Below are positions 23,771 to 36,148 of a stretch of DNA of 64,000 nucleotides, piece by piece. Each line of letters starts with the position of its first letter. The stretch's first letter is position 1. The stretch covers positions 106,485 to 170,484 of the forward strand of contig QKWP01000435.1 in assembly GCA_003550325.1 (NCBI GenBank). The letters run 5' to 3'. This DNA comes from Gigaspora rosea. Lineage: Eukaryota; Glomeromycota; Glomeromycetes; Diversisporales; Gigasporaceae. A program made the translations under genes and the position numbers. Under the pieces are notes generated by a model. It was given only the letters and a program-made list of their open reading frames with translations, was not told the origin of the DNA and made no database searches.

Positions 23771-24100
23771 GAATTGAGGCCTTAGTTGTTGCTAATGATG
23801 GGTCAGGAAAAGAAGAGATCCAGTTGCAGTAAGGGAATTTACCACCTGGGAAAAAATCACCTGACAAACCTGTAGCTGCATTGACCCTAACCATATCCCT
23901 GCAATCGCCAGATGATGCTCAAATAGAAGCATGGGCCTTGATTGATTTAGAAGCTTCAGCGTGTTTCCTAAACCTTACTCTGGCAAAATTTTTAAGTTTT
24001 CTATCTATGAAAAAGAAATACTCTTAACAGTAGAAGTGATTAATGGGTAGAAAATCTTATCCGGAGTAGTAACGCACAAAACAGGCCCAATACGTGTACA

Positions 24101-24496
24101 CTTCCAAGCAGTGTTGTACACGGACATTGTCCAGCCAATTTTACAGGGACACAGACAGTTCAGGACGGGACGTCCGGGACATGTCCGCAATAATGTCCCA
24201 ACACGATATTGTTCGCGGACAATGTCCTACTAATTTTTAACTTTGTCCCTACTATGTCTGGGACATGTTCGCTGGGTAAAACCAATCAAATTGCGGAATT
24301 ATACAGACCCTTTGTTTGCATTTTGTAAAAAATGACAATAATTTACGATGGATACAACGAATTTTTTGGTTGGTGATTACGTATTGATTCGCTGAATGTC
24401 CGGGACAAAAAAAATTCTGGGCGGACATATCCCGGACGTCCTGTCCCAGACTGTCCGCTGTTCGCGTCCGTGTCCCATGACAACACTGCTTCCAAG
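24101..24496. mobile_element. hAT-type MITE nested in pol (protease/RT junction)
   Basis: Element 24,109-24,488 (380 bp) with inverted ends CAGTGTTGT...ACAACACTG and an exact 8-bp duplication CTTCCAAG on both sides. The interior is packed with GTCC/GGAC words (GTCCGGGACATGTCCGC and variants), giving many small palindromes and a higher G+C content than its surroundings. The 8-bp duplication and CAGTG-type end are hAT features. Confidence 0.92.
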
Positions 24497-25033
24497 GTCA
24501 CTATGTGAAGATCTCTTTCAACTTAATATTGTCGTCTCATTATGAAATAATTTTGGGGCTGCCATGGTTAGTCACGTATAACCCAGAAATTAATTGGCGT
24601 AACTGCTCTATTACCTTTTCAGATCTGAGCTGTAAGGACCATTTGTTGAATATGGACCCACCAAGAACCACCAGCACCTGGAGAAAGAAACTAATTTTTA
24701 TAGTTCAGGTTTTTACGGCTATTACAAGTAGCTTATGTTCTGAGGAATCATCAAATACTGTCCCGGTGCTTCCAAAGAAATATGAAAAATTTAGAGATGT
24801 GTTTGATAAAAAAGAGGTGGATAAATTGCTGAAAAATCAGCAGTATGACTGTGGCATTGATTTGTTACCAGGAAAACAACCTCCCTGGGGCCCTATATAC
24901 GGCCTGTCCATGCAAAAGCTTGAAATGTTAAAGAAGTATGTCAAGGAAAACTTGGAAAAAGGGTTCATACAGCATTCAAAGTCACCCGCAGAAGTGCCTG
25001 TGTTATTTGTTAAGAAAAAAGATGGCACTTTGC

Positions 25034-25310
25034 GGCGGGAGACTTAAGAAGAAAAGCAAAAAAACCTTTTTACTCTCCTTTAACTTCTGCTTAATTAGTT
25101 CAGAATCACTTATCAATTCTGGCTCCCCACACGGCAAAGGATAATCTCTCATAAGGGCAGTGTCATTAATCACCTGATTATTTTTTATCAGAGGCCTACC
25201 CACCTACCTCTTCCTTAATATATAAATAGTCAGGTTCTTATATATAATTTTAACTTTTTTTACCCCCTCCCCTCCTAAAAAATCACCTGATTTTTGTTAC
25301 TCCCCTAATA
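25034..25310. mobile_element. Second insert inside the RT region, unclassified
   Basis: RT motifs KKDGTLR and CIDYRRLN, normally two residues apart, are separated by about 280 bp. The ends are roughly GCGGGAGACTTAAG...TTACTCCCCTAATATTA. Only a weak GGGAG/CTCCC inverted end is visible and no clear target duplication, so borders are approximate. Confidence 0.75.
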
Positions 25311-25556
25311 TTAGCATGTGCATTGATTATCGTAGGTTGAACCAAGTTACAATTAAAAACCGCTACCCACTTTCCTAATACCTGAACTACTGGATAGGCT
25401 TTCTGCTGCCAGAGTTTTTATGAAGATTGACTTGAGAGGGGTGTACAATTTAGTTTATATAAGGCTGAGGGATAAATGGAAAACAGCTTTTCAAACACGA
25501 TATGGACACTTTGAATACTTAGTAATGCCTTTCAGCCTTACTAAAGGTCTGGCTGT

Positions 25557-26080
25557 GTTCCAACTAGTGATATGGGTCGATGAAAAAATCGTGGGCTGAG
25601 GCCGATCCCAAAAAAGCTTAGCCCGGTCGACCGTGCCGACCTTTTGCTAGTGTAATTTTTCTGACCAGAATCGTCAACATTTATCTACATTAAAACGTGT
25701 AAAAGGTCATCAGATAGTTTTTTTGTCGAATTTAATGATATTAAATTATTTAATTTTATTCTTTTTGCCCTTAGCTGTTAGTATAAATTCCAGCATGTTA
25801 ATATTTTATGTTGATTAATTGTCTATGCCTTCAAACATACTGATACTTAGATTATATTCGCTATTAGCTAGTTTATCACACAAATAAGCCAATTCTCTTA
25901 CATTACAAAAATAGCTAGCTGATTTTTATTTAATTCCTAGCCTGAAATATGCTTTAAAAGAGAATTGATTCTAACACTTTTTTTACCAACCGGCCCAGCT
26001 CACAAAGGTGCAGCCCGAGGGTTGACCCGCCTATCGACCCAGCCGTTGGGCCGGGGTCGACCCGTATCACTAGTTCCAAC
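25557..26080. mobile_element. hAT-type MITE nested in RT
   Basis: Element 25,565-26,072 (508 bp) with inverted ends TAGTGATATGGGTCGA...TCGACCCGTATCACTA and an exact 8-bp duplication GTTCCAAC (25,557-25,564 and 26,073-26,080). The ends are G+C-rich, the centre AT-rich and non-coding. It splits the RT between LAVFQ and the [15 protein letters not shown] segment. Confidence 0.95.
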
Positions 26081-28499
26081 ATTTAATGAACAATTTATTT
26101 AGAGATTTCTTGAACTGGTTTGTAATTATTTACTTGGATGATATCTTAATATACTCATCTGACCAGGAAAACATGACCAACACATGCAGCTGGTGCTAAA
26201 ACGGCTGCGCCAAAATGGCTTATTTGCAAAATTGGAAAAGTGTGAGTTTGACATGGAGTGCATGGATTTTTTAGGGTATCACATACCAAGGAATTCAAAT
26301 GGATGCAAGAAAAGTTGAAAGTATTGTTTCTTGGCTGGTACCGATCTCAGTTAAAGAAGTACAACAGTTTTTAGGATTTGCCAATTATTATCAGCATTTT
26401 ATTCAAGGTTATTCTCAGTTGGTAACTCTGTTGACTAACTTAACAAGGAAATCTGAAACAAAGACTTGGGAGTGGACTGCTATGGCTCAGCAAGCATTCT
26501 TAGCATTAAAAGAAGCATTTACTTCTGCTCCAATATTACTTTAAGCGGATCAGACAAAGCCATACTTCCTTGAAACTGATGCCTCTAAGCAGTTTTATCT
26601 CAAATGCATGAAGAAAAACTTTACCAAATAGCCTATTATTCCTGAAAACTCACCCTTGCAAAAATAAATTATGATGTTTACAACAAGGAATTACTTGCCA
26701 TAATAACAGCCTTCAAACAGTGGTGCCAGTATTTAGAAGGGACCCAACATGAAATTACGGTCTATTGCAATCATAAAAATTTGCAATATTTCACCACTGC
26801 AAAGCACCTTAGTCGTTGTCAAGCCTGATGGTCTCTTCTCCTCTCGAATTACAATTTTAGAATTGTGTTTCGGCCTGGTTTGGAACAAGAAAAATCTAAT
26901 GCTTTGTCCAGAAGATCAGATTATCAACCCCAAAACAGTGAAACAGCAATATGCTATGTTATTAAAAGGACACAACCTTTGATAGATGCTATTTTCGTGA
27001 TACCAATTGATACTGCCTTGAGGGACCATATTCGAAACCAGTTAAAGAAGGACCCTCTTGCTATTGACATAACTAAGCAAATAAACTACCTCGTAAATAG
27101 CAGCTCAAATAAGCGTTCTGATTTTCATAAGTTTCAGTTTTTAGATGGCTTATTGTTCAGAGAGGGCCTATTGTACGTACCAAGTATACGCGAAAGGTTA
27201 GAAGTATTGCATCAGAGATACGATTCCAATTTAGCATGGCATTTTGGTGTAGAGAAAACAATAGAACTGGTAACACAGGACTATTGGTGGCCAAAACTCT
27301 GCGCTTTTGTAAAAAATTATATAAAAACTTGTGATATTTGTGCTAGATCAAAAATTCTAGACACCATCCTTACGGGCTATTAGTCCCTTTACCAATACCT
27401 ACCCAATAATGGCAGTCCATTTCCATGGACTTCATCATAGACTTACCTTTTCAAAGGGTACAATTCTATACTGGTCGTAGTTGAAATTTCAAAATGGCAT
27501 TTTATAGCATGTAACAAAAAAATTGATGCGAAACTGACAGCGCAATTAATTCTAAAAGAAGTGATAAGGCTTCACGAGGTTCCAAAGGACATCACCTCCG
27601 ATAGGGGACCACAATTCGCTTTTAAGTTTTGGAGGCACCTGTTTAGTTTGTGGGAAACACAAACTAATTTGTCCTCAGCTTACCATCCTCAGTCTGATTG
27701 GCGGAGTGAAGGGTCAATCAAGTGTTAAAGCAATATCTAAGTTGCACAATTAATTTTTTCAAGATGATTGGGCTGTCTTGCTTCCATTAGCGGAATTCGC
27801 TTACAATAATTCAGTCCATTCATCCACTAAGAGCACACCCTTTTTTGCAAATTATGGGTTTCATCCTCATTTCAATTTACAAACTCCTGGCCATTCTTTA
27901 GTCCCCACGGCAGAAATTACAGCTAATCATCTACAACAAATAAAAGAAATGCTAATTAGAGAATTAGAAAAAGCTCAAGAACGTTACAAGGACTATGCAG
28001 ATCAAAAATGCCAGGAAGGTCCAAAAATAGAAGTGGGGGACAAAGTTGGCTGTTACATCGCCATGTTCATACCAATCGTCCTTCTAAAAAGTTGGACTAT
28101 CAAAAATTAGGGCCGTATACTGTGGAAAAAAATTAACCCTGTAGCATATTAGTTGACTTTACCTCCTACATCAAAAATACATAACACTTTTCATGTTTCC
28201 TTGCTCGAACTGTACATAAACAACATGATTCCAGGCAGAGCGTTGGACCCACCGTCTCCTGTGGTTATAAAAGGTGAAAATTATTATGAAGTAAAAGAAA
28301 TTCTTGATGCACAATGGATCTGAAAGAAACTACATTACTTAGTTGATTGGAAGAATTATGAAATTAACGAACATTCCTGGGAACCTGTCGAAAATGTGGC
28401 GCATGCAAGTAAAGCGATCAAAGCCTTTATCAACAATACCCTAATAAACTGAAGCTACGAACAAAGAAAAAGAAAGAAGGGGTTTTAAGGAAAGGGTGG

Positions 28500-28840
28500 T
28501 GTAATAGCCAAGCCTTCGATCTGCAAGCCCATGATGTGAGCCCGTGACTCAGACCCATGACACAAGCCTGTGACCCAGACCCGAGAAATTGACCTCGAAC
28601 AAATTAGATAATAATAAGCGAACAGTAGTTGATTCATATAACGTATATAGTTATCGAATGAAATATGCATAAAGCATGTAGTCATAGAATTGAATAGATA
28701 GAATTAAGTAATTATGACATTAGTAATTCGTAATATAAAAAATGAACAATACAACCTCTTGTACAAACTAGTCTGTTCAACTTATATTAATAAAGTCTTC
28801 TTGCTTCTCAAAACTGTCATTTTCTCGTGTGTCTGCTACA
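28500..28840 (+). repeat. 3' LTR
   Basis: 341 bp, TGTAATAGCC...GTCTGCTACA, same length as the 5' LTR. It is preceded by a purine-rich stretch (28,462-28,499: AGAAAGAAGGGG, GGAAAGGG) suitable as polypurine tract. Confidence 0.95.
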
Positions 28841-29589
28841 TAGGGTCATCATATGTTAAAGGTTAGGTAAGTTTTAGGTAGTTGTATGCAAGCAAAATTA
28901 CATTCCCGCATTTTTAGTTAATTTTTTTTTTGATTTATTGGAGGGACGTCTTAAGCGAAACAAATTCTTATAATATTTATTTTATTTTTATCAAATTAAC
29001 TTTAGGTTAGAATCATCATAGGTTATAGGTTGGATAAGTTTTAGGTAGTTGTATAATTGTATTCCCAGCATTTTTAGTTAATTTGGGTTTAGACAAGCTT
29101 TTGTTTCATTTTAATTGTATTAAAATATATATTATTTTTTAGGTTCTTGTTTAAAATCGTATTTCATGTTGCTATGTGTTCTTGTAACTGGCCAATATGG
29201 TTAGTTCACCAACTTTGAACGTATCATGAAAGCTCAGACGTTATGAATTTTTCAAATCTTTTCCTTTCTTTCTTGTTTTGCTTTGCCAAAAATCATCACC
29301 ATCGGAGCGACGATTTTACTAGTGGGAAAATGGAATAATTGGCCAGTTTAAATTTTTTATTTTTTAAAAAAAAAATAATTTTTTTGAAAAATTGGGTTGG
29401 CGGCTTTGCAAAACAAACGATCACTTTGTGTGGCCTAATCGACCAATAAAAATCGATCACATTAATCACATGCTCGATTGATAATCAATCGAGCACGTGA
29501 TTCACATGATCGATTTTATTGGTTAATCGCAGGGTCGCCATGAACTAACGCTCATAGAAATATATCAAAATTTATTTATTTTGAAAACT

Positions 29590-30316
29590 ATTTTAAATAA
29601 AATTCTAAGATAATACACTCAATATTTATTCAATTCAAACTTTATTATAAAAAATATTCAAATATTTAAAACATATATTAGAATTATCTTTTTTAAAGAA
29701 TTTGGTTGTACTTTCTATATAAGATGTTATGTTCAAAGATCTCTTATTCTATTACTGAAGCATGTCTTCCTTTTAAGATAGAGAAAAAAATGCGATCAGT
29801 TATCAACTTTTGGCAAGATATTTAACAATTAATAACTGTCTGTAATACTTCATTAGGACACCTTAATGTTTTTGGTGCATTGGTAAGCATTGAGTTGGGA
29901 TAAATTTTGCAAAATTAAAAGAGATTTTACAAGTTTTACCCAAAAAAATATCAAGCTATAGAATTAACAAAAATCAACAAATATAAGAAATAATAAAAAA
30001 AATTCTTTCAAATAGCTTTACTTAGACAATACTATAACTCACATTGTAGCATTGCACACTTTGATTTATCAAATTTTATTCTACTTGCAACATATTTCTA
30101 TAATATAAAATATATTAAAATTTATTTATTTTGACAACTATTTCTGATTCAATTTATTTATTTTGATACTATTTTAATAGAATTATTAAGTTTAAGTGTT
30201 GTAGTTACAAATTAAAGATACACAATAAGATATTTAGCATTAAAATAATATAGTTTAGAAATTATAGTTGAACTTTCCCAAACTGGTATACATAGTGGAC
30301 AAGTTTTATATTAGTA
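29590..30316 (+). repeat. Dispersed repeat, copy B
   Basis: Partner of 20,910-21,410. The region TACTTGCAACATATTTCTAT (30,082-30,101) runs on into AAAATTTATTTATTTTGACA. That continuation is found after the right end of the nested element at 29,561-29,582, which shows where the pre-insertion site was. Confidence 0.7.
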
Positions 30317-33300
30317 TTAATTGAAAATCCGTTTCCGAATGAGAATCAATTTATTAATAAATGATGACGCAGATCATTACTAATTAATATCAAATAATTT
30401 TTTTAGTTCAAAGCCAACGTGACTTTACGATTACTAATATAAAAATCATTTCACATATTATAATGCACTAGATCGTGAGTAATAATGTGGACAAGTTTTA
30501 AGACGTAGCGATCAATCGATAAAAAGTTTACTTTGACGTGAAGTGGCATTTCTGGACCAAAAATAGGTGTTGATTCGCATAGATCACAAGTTTAAATGGG
30601 CAAATTCACAAGGTACTGACCTTTTTAAGTTTTATAAAACATTCATATACCTTCTTGTCATTGTCCTTTTTTATGTTTGACTTCAATCGAATTTATTTAT
30701 ATTCACTTAGTTTTTTGTTTTTTCAGATCAAATAATTTTTTTTCTTTGTTCAAACTAATTCGTTCGTAACTTTTTTTATCTTAGCTTTTTGGAGCTGAAC
30801 TTTATTTGGTCGAACTACTGTATACTACCCGTCTTTATGATTACATACTACCCATTATCCAAATTAGGGTCTAACGCAGTTCTTGTGGCCTGCTCTAAAA
30901 ACATTTTATGGTATCGTGATATCCATCCCTGGATTGTTGAAACTTTTGGCACTTCGTCTTGCTCCAACTCACCATTATTTGCAAATTCTTTCAATCTATT
31001 ATACATATCAGTAGCTGTCATCCGGTCTTTAGCGTGAATATTTTCTTGCAAGAACATTTGTTCAAGAATTTTTTTAACCGTATCTGACATTTGTTTACCT
31101 CCACCTCGATTACCATATGCTAAATTTTCACGCAATGCCCATCCTTTATTCCAAGAAAAGCCAATATATGGTGTGTTCTCTATGCAAGAACCTTCTTCTA
31201 TATTTTTAAGATTTGTTGCTTAATGAGAGAATGATAAATTTATTAGCAATAATACTTACTCTCCATATCTTCATCTCTTGTATCTATAGAATTATTTTTG
31301 TGTCTTAGATTTATTTAGATAATAAAAATTATTTTATATAACAAAAGATGGTTTCATTACCTATTATTGCTATATTGTCTAATTCCATTACGGTTTGGCC
31401 CGCTGTATACATAATTTGCATAAATATTGATGTAAGTTATACATATTATATTTTTCTCACCTTGAGGTTTTGGTAAAGCCATCGTCCACTTTGATTGTGG
31501 TTCAGTATGTGTTGAGACTTTTGGTTCTGGACGATGAAGTTTTTCATTGCACAAGCTAGTAATTGCAACAGGAGAAAAATGTGCTGGAGTTCCGAAGTGA
31601 GGCAAGGGACTTGCCACAATATAACCTGCAAATGGACCTGCAATTGGCCATTGCCAGTAATTATGCTTAGAAATTCCGGTAATAGTTTCTACACGTGCTT
31701 TTTTTTTTCTTTTATTTTCAACAACTAAATTTTCAGTTTTTTCTTGATTTCGATTAGGTTCAATATTTGCCAAGTGTGTGCCTGCTAAATTATGTGCAGC
31801 ATCCACAATATTGGATCCCTCTATTACTTCATATCCAACACGAATGTATCGTTTAATAGCATGAGATATCTTGAAAATAAAATGTATGTATTATTATTTA
31901 TTATAATTTATTCTTATTTTTGTAAATAAATAAAAACTTACTGCAGCGTGATGTGAGTCAACAGTTGTCTTTGCTTCGCCGGGCTCCAAGAATAACCATT
32001 CACGAACTTCGATATTATACCAATCAAACCAATGGGCCACAATTGTCATTAACTCACTATTATGGTAATGCGGCCCATTGTCTGAAATTATTTTTATCCA
32101 TTTTGGTTTTTTTTAAATATTGTTAAACACAGCTTCGAAACAAGATGCTGTAAACCAAGCATCTTGTTTCGTATCTGTGGACCAGTGGTCGTAAGCACTA
32201 ACGTTTAAACCTACACTATCATCCTCTATACTATCACCCTCTATATTATCATTCTCTACACTATCATCCTCTACACTATTATCCTCTTTAGTTATTACCA
32301 GTATCGTATGTAATGTCCAGCCTCTTTTACCAAAAAACTCTTGTTTAGTTTCTCGTGCAGTTTTTGGAAGAATTCGCATCTTATAATCTGCAATCATAAT
32401 AGCACCATCCGAATCGAGGCTTGCTAATGACGATTTGTATTGTGAATTCAAATAATGTTTTCGGGCATGGTGTGCAAGAAAGTATTTTAGTTTTTCTTGC
32501 ATTTCTAATAATTGGGAATGATATTTATCACTAATATGATTTTTTATAAAATAAAAAAAAATCGAAAATTCTGAACAATCTTGACAGCGCAAATTATGTG
32601 TATTCGAACATTCTCCAAAAGCAAACGGCAAACAGTGATCGATGCAGTCATTATGTAATGTTCTTCCATCTAATTCAACTTTTAAATGGCGTTCAAAGGT
32701 TCTTTTTAATTGTCGACGTAAGTTTTCAATCCGTGATATAATAGGATCCTTTTATATATCAATAATTTATTCGTTTAGTTAGAATTAGATGAGTTGATAC
32801 AACTCATTTTTATTTTATTTTTTATTATATTGTTTTTTTTTATTTATTATTTATTTATATATTTATTTTTTATTTATTATTCTTTGAGTTTTTTTTTATA
32901 ACTTACCAACGTTTCTTTTGATGTAAATACTTGTCGTACGAGAGCTAACAAACTTTCAAAAACTTCAAACCCGTATTCATTACAGATAATGCAGAGTCCT
33001 CCCAAATCTTCACGATATCGAATATGACTACAGTCTGCTAATCTAGACATAAAAGAAGTTCGACGCATTCCATTTGGATACTCTTCATTGAATTTTGTCC
33101 ATAGAGCTTGTTTTTGATCTTGCATATATATGATAGGAATTCCAGTTTTTGCGTCAATTCGATAAGAACTTTGTGCAACATTATTTTTATCTTGAAAGAA
33201 TGCTAGAAATTGGTTTTCCTTTATTTCAGCCATTCTTTCAATATGTTTTTTTGGTCCTTTAATTTGTGGTGCGCCAGGTCCGTATAACCGAGAATGTTTT

Positions 33301-34869
33301 CGTGCCAAATTTATTGCATTTATACTTACCTAATTATGATATTGTAAGTGATTTGTTAGTATAATCGAACCTTCCTAAATGCATTTTATAAGGGCCAGAA
33401 TTGAAGGTTGCATTTAGGAAGGTTGAATTTAAGGAGATTTGATTGTAATTTATAATTCTAATTTCTAACCTAACCTGAAGTTTTTTATGCAATTGTAAAA
33501 ATTCGAATTGATTTGCTATGATAGATAATATTTGTGTTTTTCCATTCCCCCCACGTTTATTAGATATCAAGGCACTTCGAAAGCAATTCCAAAAAATATC
33601 TTCATATTCATTATTCGTAACAATGTTATCCGATTCCTCCAAATTTTCTAAATCAGTTTGTAAGCATCCAAGTTTATAAAGCATTCTCAAATTAGCTTTG
33701 TCAGCAGTCGGGTTATCTGATCGACTCCAAAATTCTTTTCTATCACTAGATTTAGGATATGGCGTTATATCAGTGCACCCACATGCTCGTAACATTGCTC
33801 TCCAAGCACGAAATTCTGCTTCATTTAATTCGTAAGTAGATGGATAAATTATTTTTAGTGCATTACGAAATTCGATTATGGAATTTTCTTGGCGTAACCA
33901 GGTAATAAACAAATTTTGCCAATTAGCTAAATTGTTAGTTGCAATTCTTCGTGTTTTTATTTGTTGGTTGAATATAACATCCATTTTATAAGAATCATTC
34001 CAATCCTTTGAAGTACAAGTTAGATCAGAATTGGTTGAATCTTCGAAATTTTCTTGAATTGCACGTTGAATCAAGGGGTGGTTAAAACCGTAAAGTGTTG
34101 CACCATCCAAATGCATAGTAACTCCCGCTTGAGCCCATACACTATCAGCCGACTTATCCTCATAATGCCATAATATTTGATCCCCTTTATAAAAGTCGAG
34201 AGTAAATATATCATTGATCATTCTTTGTAAAGCTAGAGTTCTCTGACCTTTTTTTGTTAGTATTGATGATGTAAACCTTTTATTTCCGATTTCTGATACT
34301 GCAACAATAAAATTTCCAATTTTTATAAAAATTGGTCTAAATCTTACTCCATTGAGTAATTTTTGTACTATATTCTCGTCATTTAACCCAAGAATGGCGG
34401 GTCCAGAATATGCGGTTTTCTTTCCAAATATCACGTGATACACGCTGTTAACGGCTTGGGAAGGGGTCAAACAAACCTTACTAGTTTCACTACCACTAAC
34501 ACAAATAAACCCAGGCTGCAATGGGTTTTCTTCACTTTTAACTACCCTAATAAAAAATTGTCGCTGGTTAAGAACAAAACTAACATGCATATATAGTCGA
34601 TATGGAACAGAAACTGAAACGTCTTTATCATTAGATGGTCGAGATGACCACCAATCGCGGGCATAAGGACCGTAGTGCAGTTCGGGACGTATTAAGCCTT
34701 CCGCAAGCAATAAAACACTATTACAAGACATATTTTTTATGGTTTTATTATTTTATTAGAATTGGTTTTGACATTTACAACCGTGAATATTTGTATAATT
34801 AAATGTGCAACGCGATTTCTTATTTGATATCGATCATTTTCACTCATTGGCTAACGGATTTGCAATTAA
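30317..34869 (-). mobile_element. DNA transposon with 27-bp inverted ends around a DDE transposase
   Basis: The left end (30,317-30,343) starts TTAATTGAAAATCCGTT and the right end (34,843-34,869, read in reverse) starts TTAATTGCAAATCCGTT. They match at 23 of 27 positions by eye and enclose exactly one complete minus-strand gene. No unambiguous target duplication was found, so the true tips could differ by some bases. Confidence 0.6.
30848..34731 (-). CDS. Five-exon DDE-type transposase, one in-frame stop
   Basis: Exons on the minus strand: 34731-33475, 33329-32907, 32748-31942, 31869-31461 and 31218-30848. The first three introns are in phase 0 and the last in phase 1 (donors GTTAGG, GTAAGT, GTAAGT, GTGAGA; intron 1 has a TACTAAC branch site). 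Joined, they give 1,088 residues from ATG 34,731, broken only by TAA at 32,113-32,115. The N-terminal ~420 residues include TPSQAVNSVYHVIFG....GPAILGLNDENIVQKL, reminiscent of an FYR C-terminal domain (tentative). A helix-turn-helix-like part spans the first junction (ILSIIANQFEFL...ARKHSRLYGPG). Cys-rich segments follow (LGGLCIICNEYGF; RCQDCSEF). The catalytic core has D in MIADYKMRILP, D in IISDNGPHYHNSEL and E in FLEPGEAKTTVDSHH, a DDE set. The C-terminus has GGGKQMSDTVKKILEQMF. The overall style is that of a family repeated in Glomeromycotina genomes; the superfamily is not fixed. The exact exon phases and lack of other damage suggest a very young copy. Confidence 0.8.
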
Positions 34870-36148
34870 AAGGTTATTGAATTTGAAATTATTATAAAAT
34901 ATTAGATTCATATAGCAGAAACAGACTTGGTGGATTAATTTTTTATTAGATTTGACAGATTATTAGTTTTGATATAATAAGTTTTAGGAGGTTTAACTAT
35001 ATTACTAAAATTTTATTTCTAGATACTTATATCAATATAAATATATTTATTTAATTATTAATTATAGTTAGGCTATAAAAACAATAAGATTTCTAGAACA
35101 GGAATAGTAAATAATCTTTAAATAACCTCAAATAACCTCAAATAATCTCAAATAACCCAACTTTATTATAAATTTAGTCTGAAATAATCTAGGTTATTTG
35201 AAAAAAAGGCAAATAACCTCCAATTTTACTATCACTGGTCTGGGATATAGTAATACAATTAGTAGGGCAAATTATATATAAGCAGCTATTAATTGAAGAT
35301 TAAATAATACACAAATAACTGGATCTATAAAATTAAATCAATTTAAATATGGTTTGATTTATGCAATTCTCTTAAAAGTTAATATTTAATCATTTATGCT
35401 TTAATTAGATTATCTATACAACTATTGCATTTTTCTATAACTAGTAAATTTAACTATCTTTACTTCTTTTGCTATACTTAGAACATTTTAAATAAGCTAG
35501 ATAAAAGTTTGTTAGTTCTATTTTGAGTTTTTCTAAAAGGAAATAGCAAATAGCCAAAACTTTATTTTTATAAGAGCAATAGAGGCTAATAAATTTATTA
35601 AATAAATATTTTATAAACAATTTACCAAGATTTAATATGAGGATTTGGTAAAATTTATCAAGCTCAATAAACCAAAAAAATATTTACTATTGGAACTTTT
35701 AAGCAATACTAAAAATATCTGCTAGTTATCTGCTAGTATTTTCTTATTATATAAAATTATTTAAGTATTAGTTTATATTCTTGAAAATAAATTTTTCAAG
35801 AGCAAATCCTATATAAACAAGCAGAATTGTTAATGGGCCTATATGAAATTAATTCAAATATCAATATGCATTCTTGAAAACATTAGAGTTTTAATTTTTA
35901 AGAGCAAATTCTATATAAACAAGCAGAATTGCTAATGGGTTTTCAGCAAATTTTATATATTTTTAATTAATCAATATAAATGCATTTGATAATTTATCAG
36001 AAATTTTTACATTCTTGAAATTTTGCTTTGCTTTATCAAACTGATACCTGGTAGTAAGTGGTTATTCATAAATAATATTATAAACTCCTATATAGTAGCT
36101 CTTGACCACTTTAAACTATATAAAAAAATTTTTTTAAAATTGTATATT
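34870..36148. other. Spacer with short tandem repeats, no gene
   Basis: 35,115-35,160 is a (AAATAACCTC)n repeat. About 35,800-35,950 holds two ~100-bp direct copies of CTATATAAACAAGCAGAATT. Nothing coding. Confidence 0.55.

Larger units (their letters stand above)
23860..28450 (+). pseudogene. pol: protease, RT, RNase H, integrase, chromodomain
   Basis: Protease: the usual D-S/T-G active site reads DLEAS (about 23,944), so it is mutated. RT: SSHYEIILGLPWL linker, VLFVKKKDGTLR (to 25,033), then after an insert [17 protein letters not shown] (about 25,320), and [14 protein letters not shown] with the catalytic YLDD (about 26,130). A thumb/RNase H segment (KPYFLETDASKQ) follows with frameshifts. 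The integrase H2C2 finger (H...HFGVEKT...YWWP...C..C, 27,210-27,345) is followed by a core with DFIIDLPF, ITSDRGPQF and HPQSD; the Glu region carries a one-base loss. The C-terminal chromodomain is YYEVKEILDAQWI*KK..YLVDWKNYEINEHSWEP (28,280-28,390), with one stop. Chromodomains steer such integrases toward modified histones. Many breaks are present. Confidence 0.92.
22390..28845 (+). mobile_element. Ty3/gypsy LTR retrotransposon (chromovirus), with nested inserts
   Basis: The element is 22,395-28,840, flanked by the 5-bp duplication TAGGG (22,390-22,394 and 28,841-28,845). It has two 341-bp LTRs that start TG and end CA. The order is gag with CCHC knuckle, protease, reverse transcriptase, RNase H, integrase and C-terminal chromodomain, which is the Ty3/gypsy chromovirus order. 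Gag and pol carry many stops and frameshifts. Three later insertions sit inside pol (24,109-24,488; about 25,034-25,310; 25,565-26,072), so it cannot move by itself. Confidence 0.95.
21419..29544. mobile_element. Terminal-inverted-repeat element hosting the LTR retrotransposon
   Basis: TTCATGGCGACCC (21,419-21,431) and its exact complement GGGTCGCCATGAA (29,532-29,544) bound the block. The similarity continues inward with indels (GATTAGCCAAT against GATTAACCAAT, and GATCA). The right end also holds a 45-bp-arm hairpin centred near 29,472 (GCTCGATTGAT/ATCAATCGAGC). Without the LTR element it would be about 1.7 kb. No transposase was recognised, and no clear target duplication was found. Confidence 0.6.
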
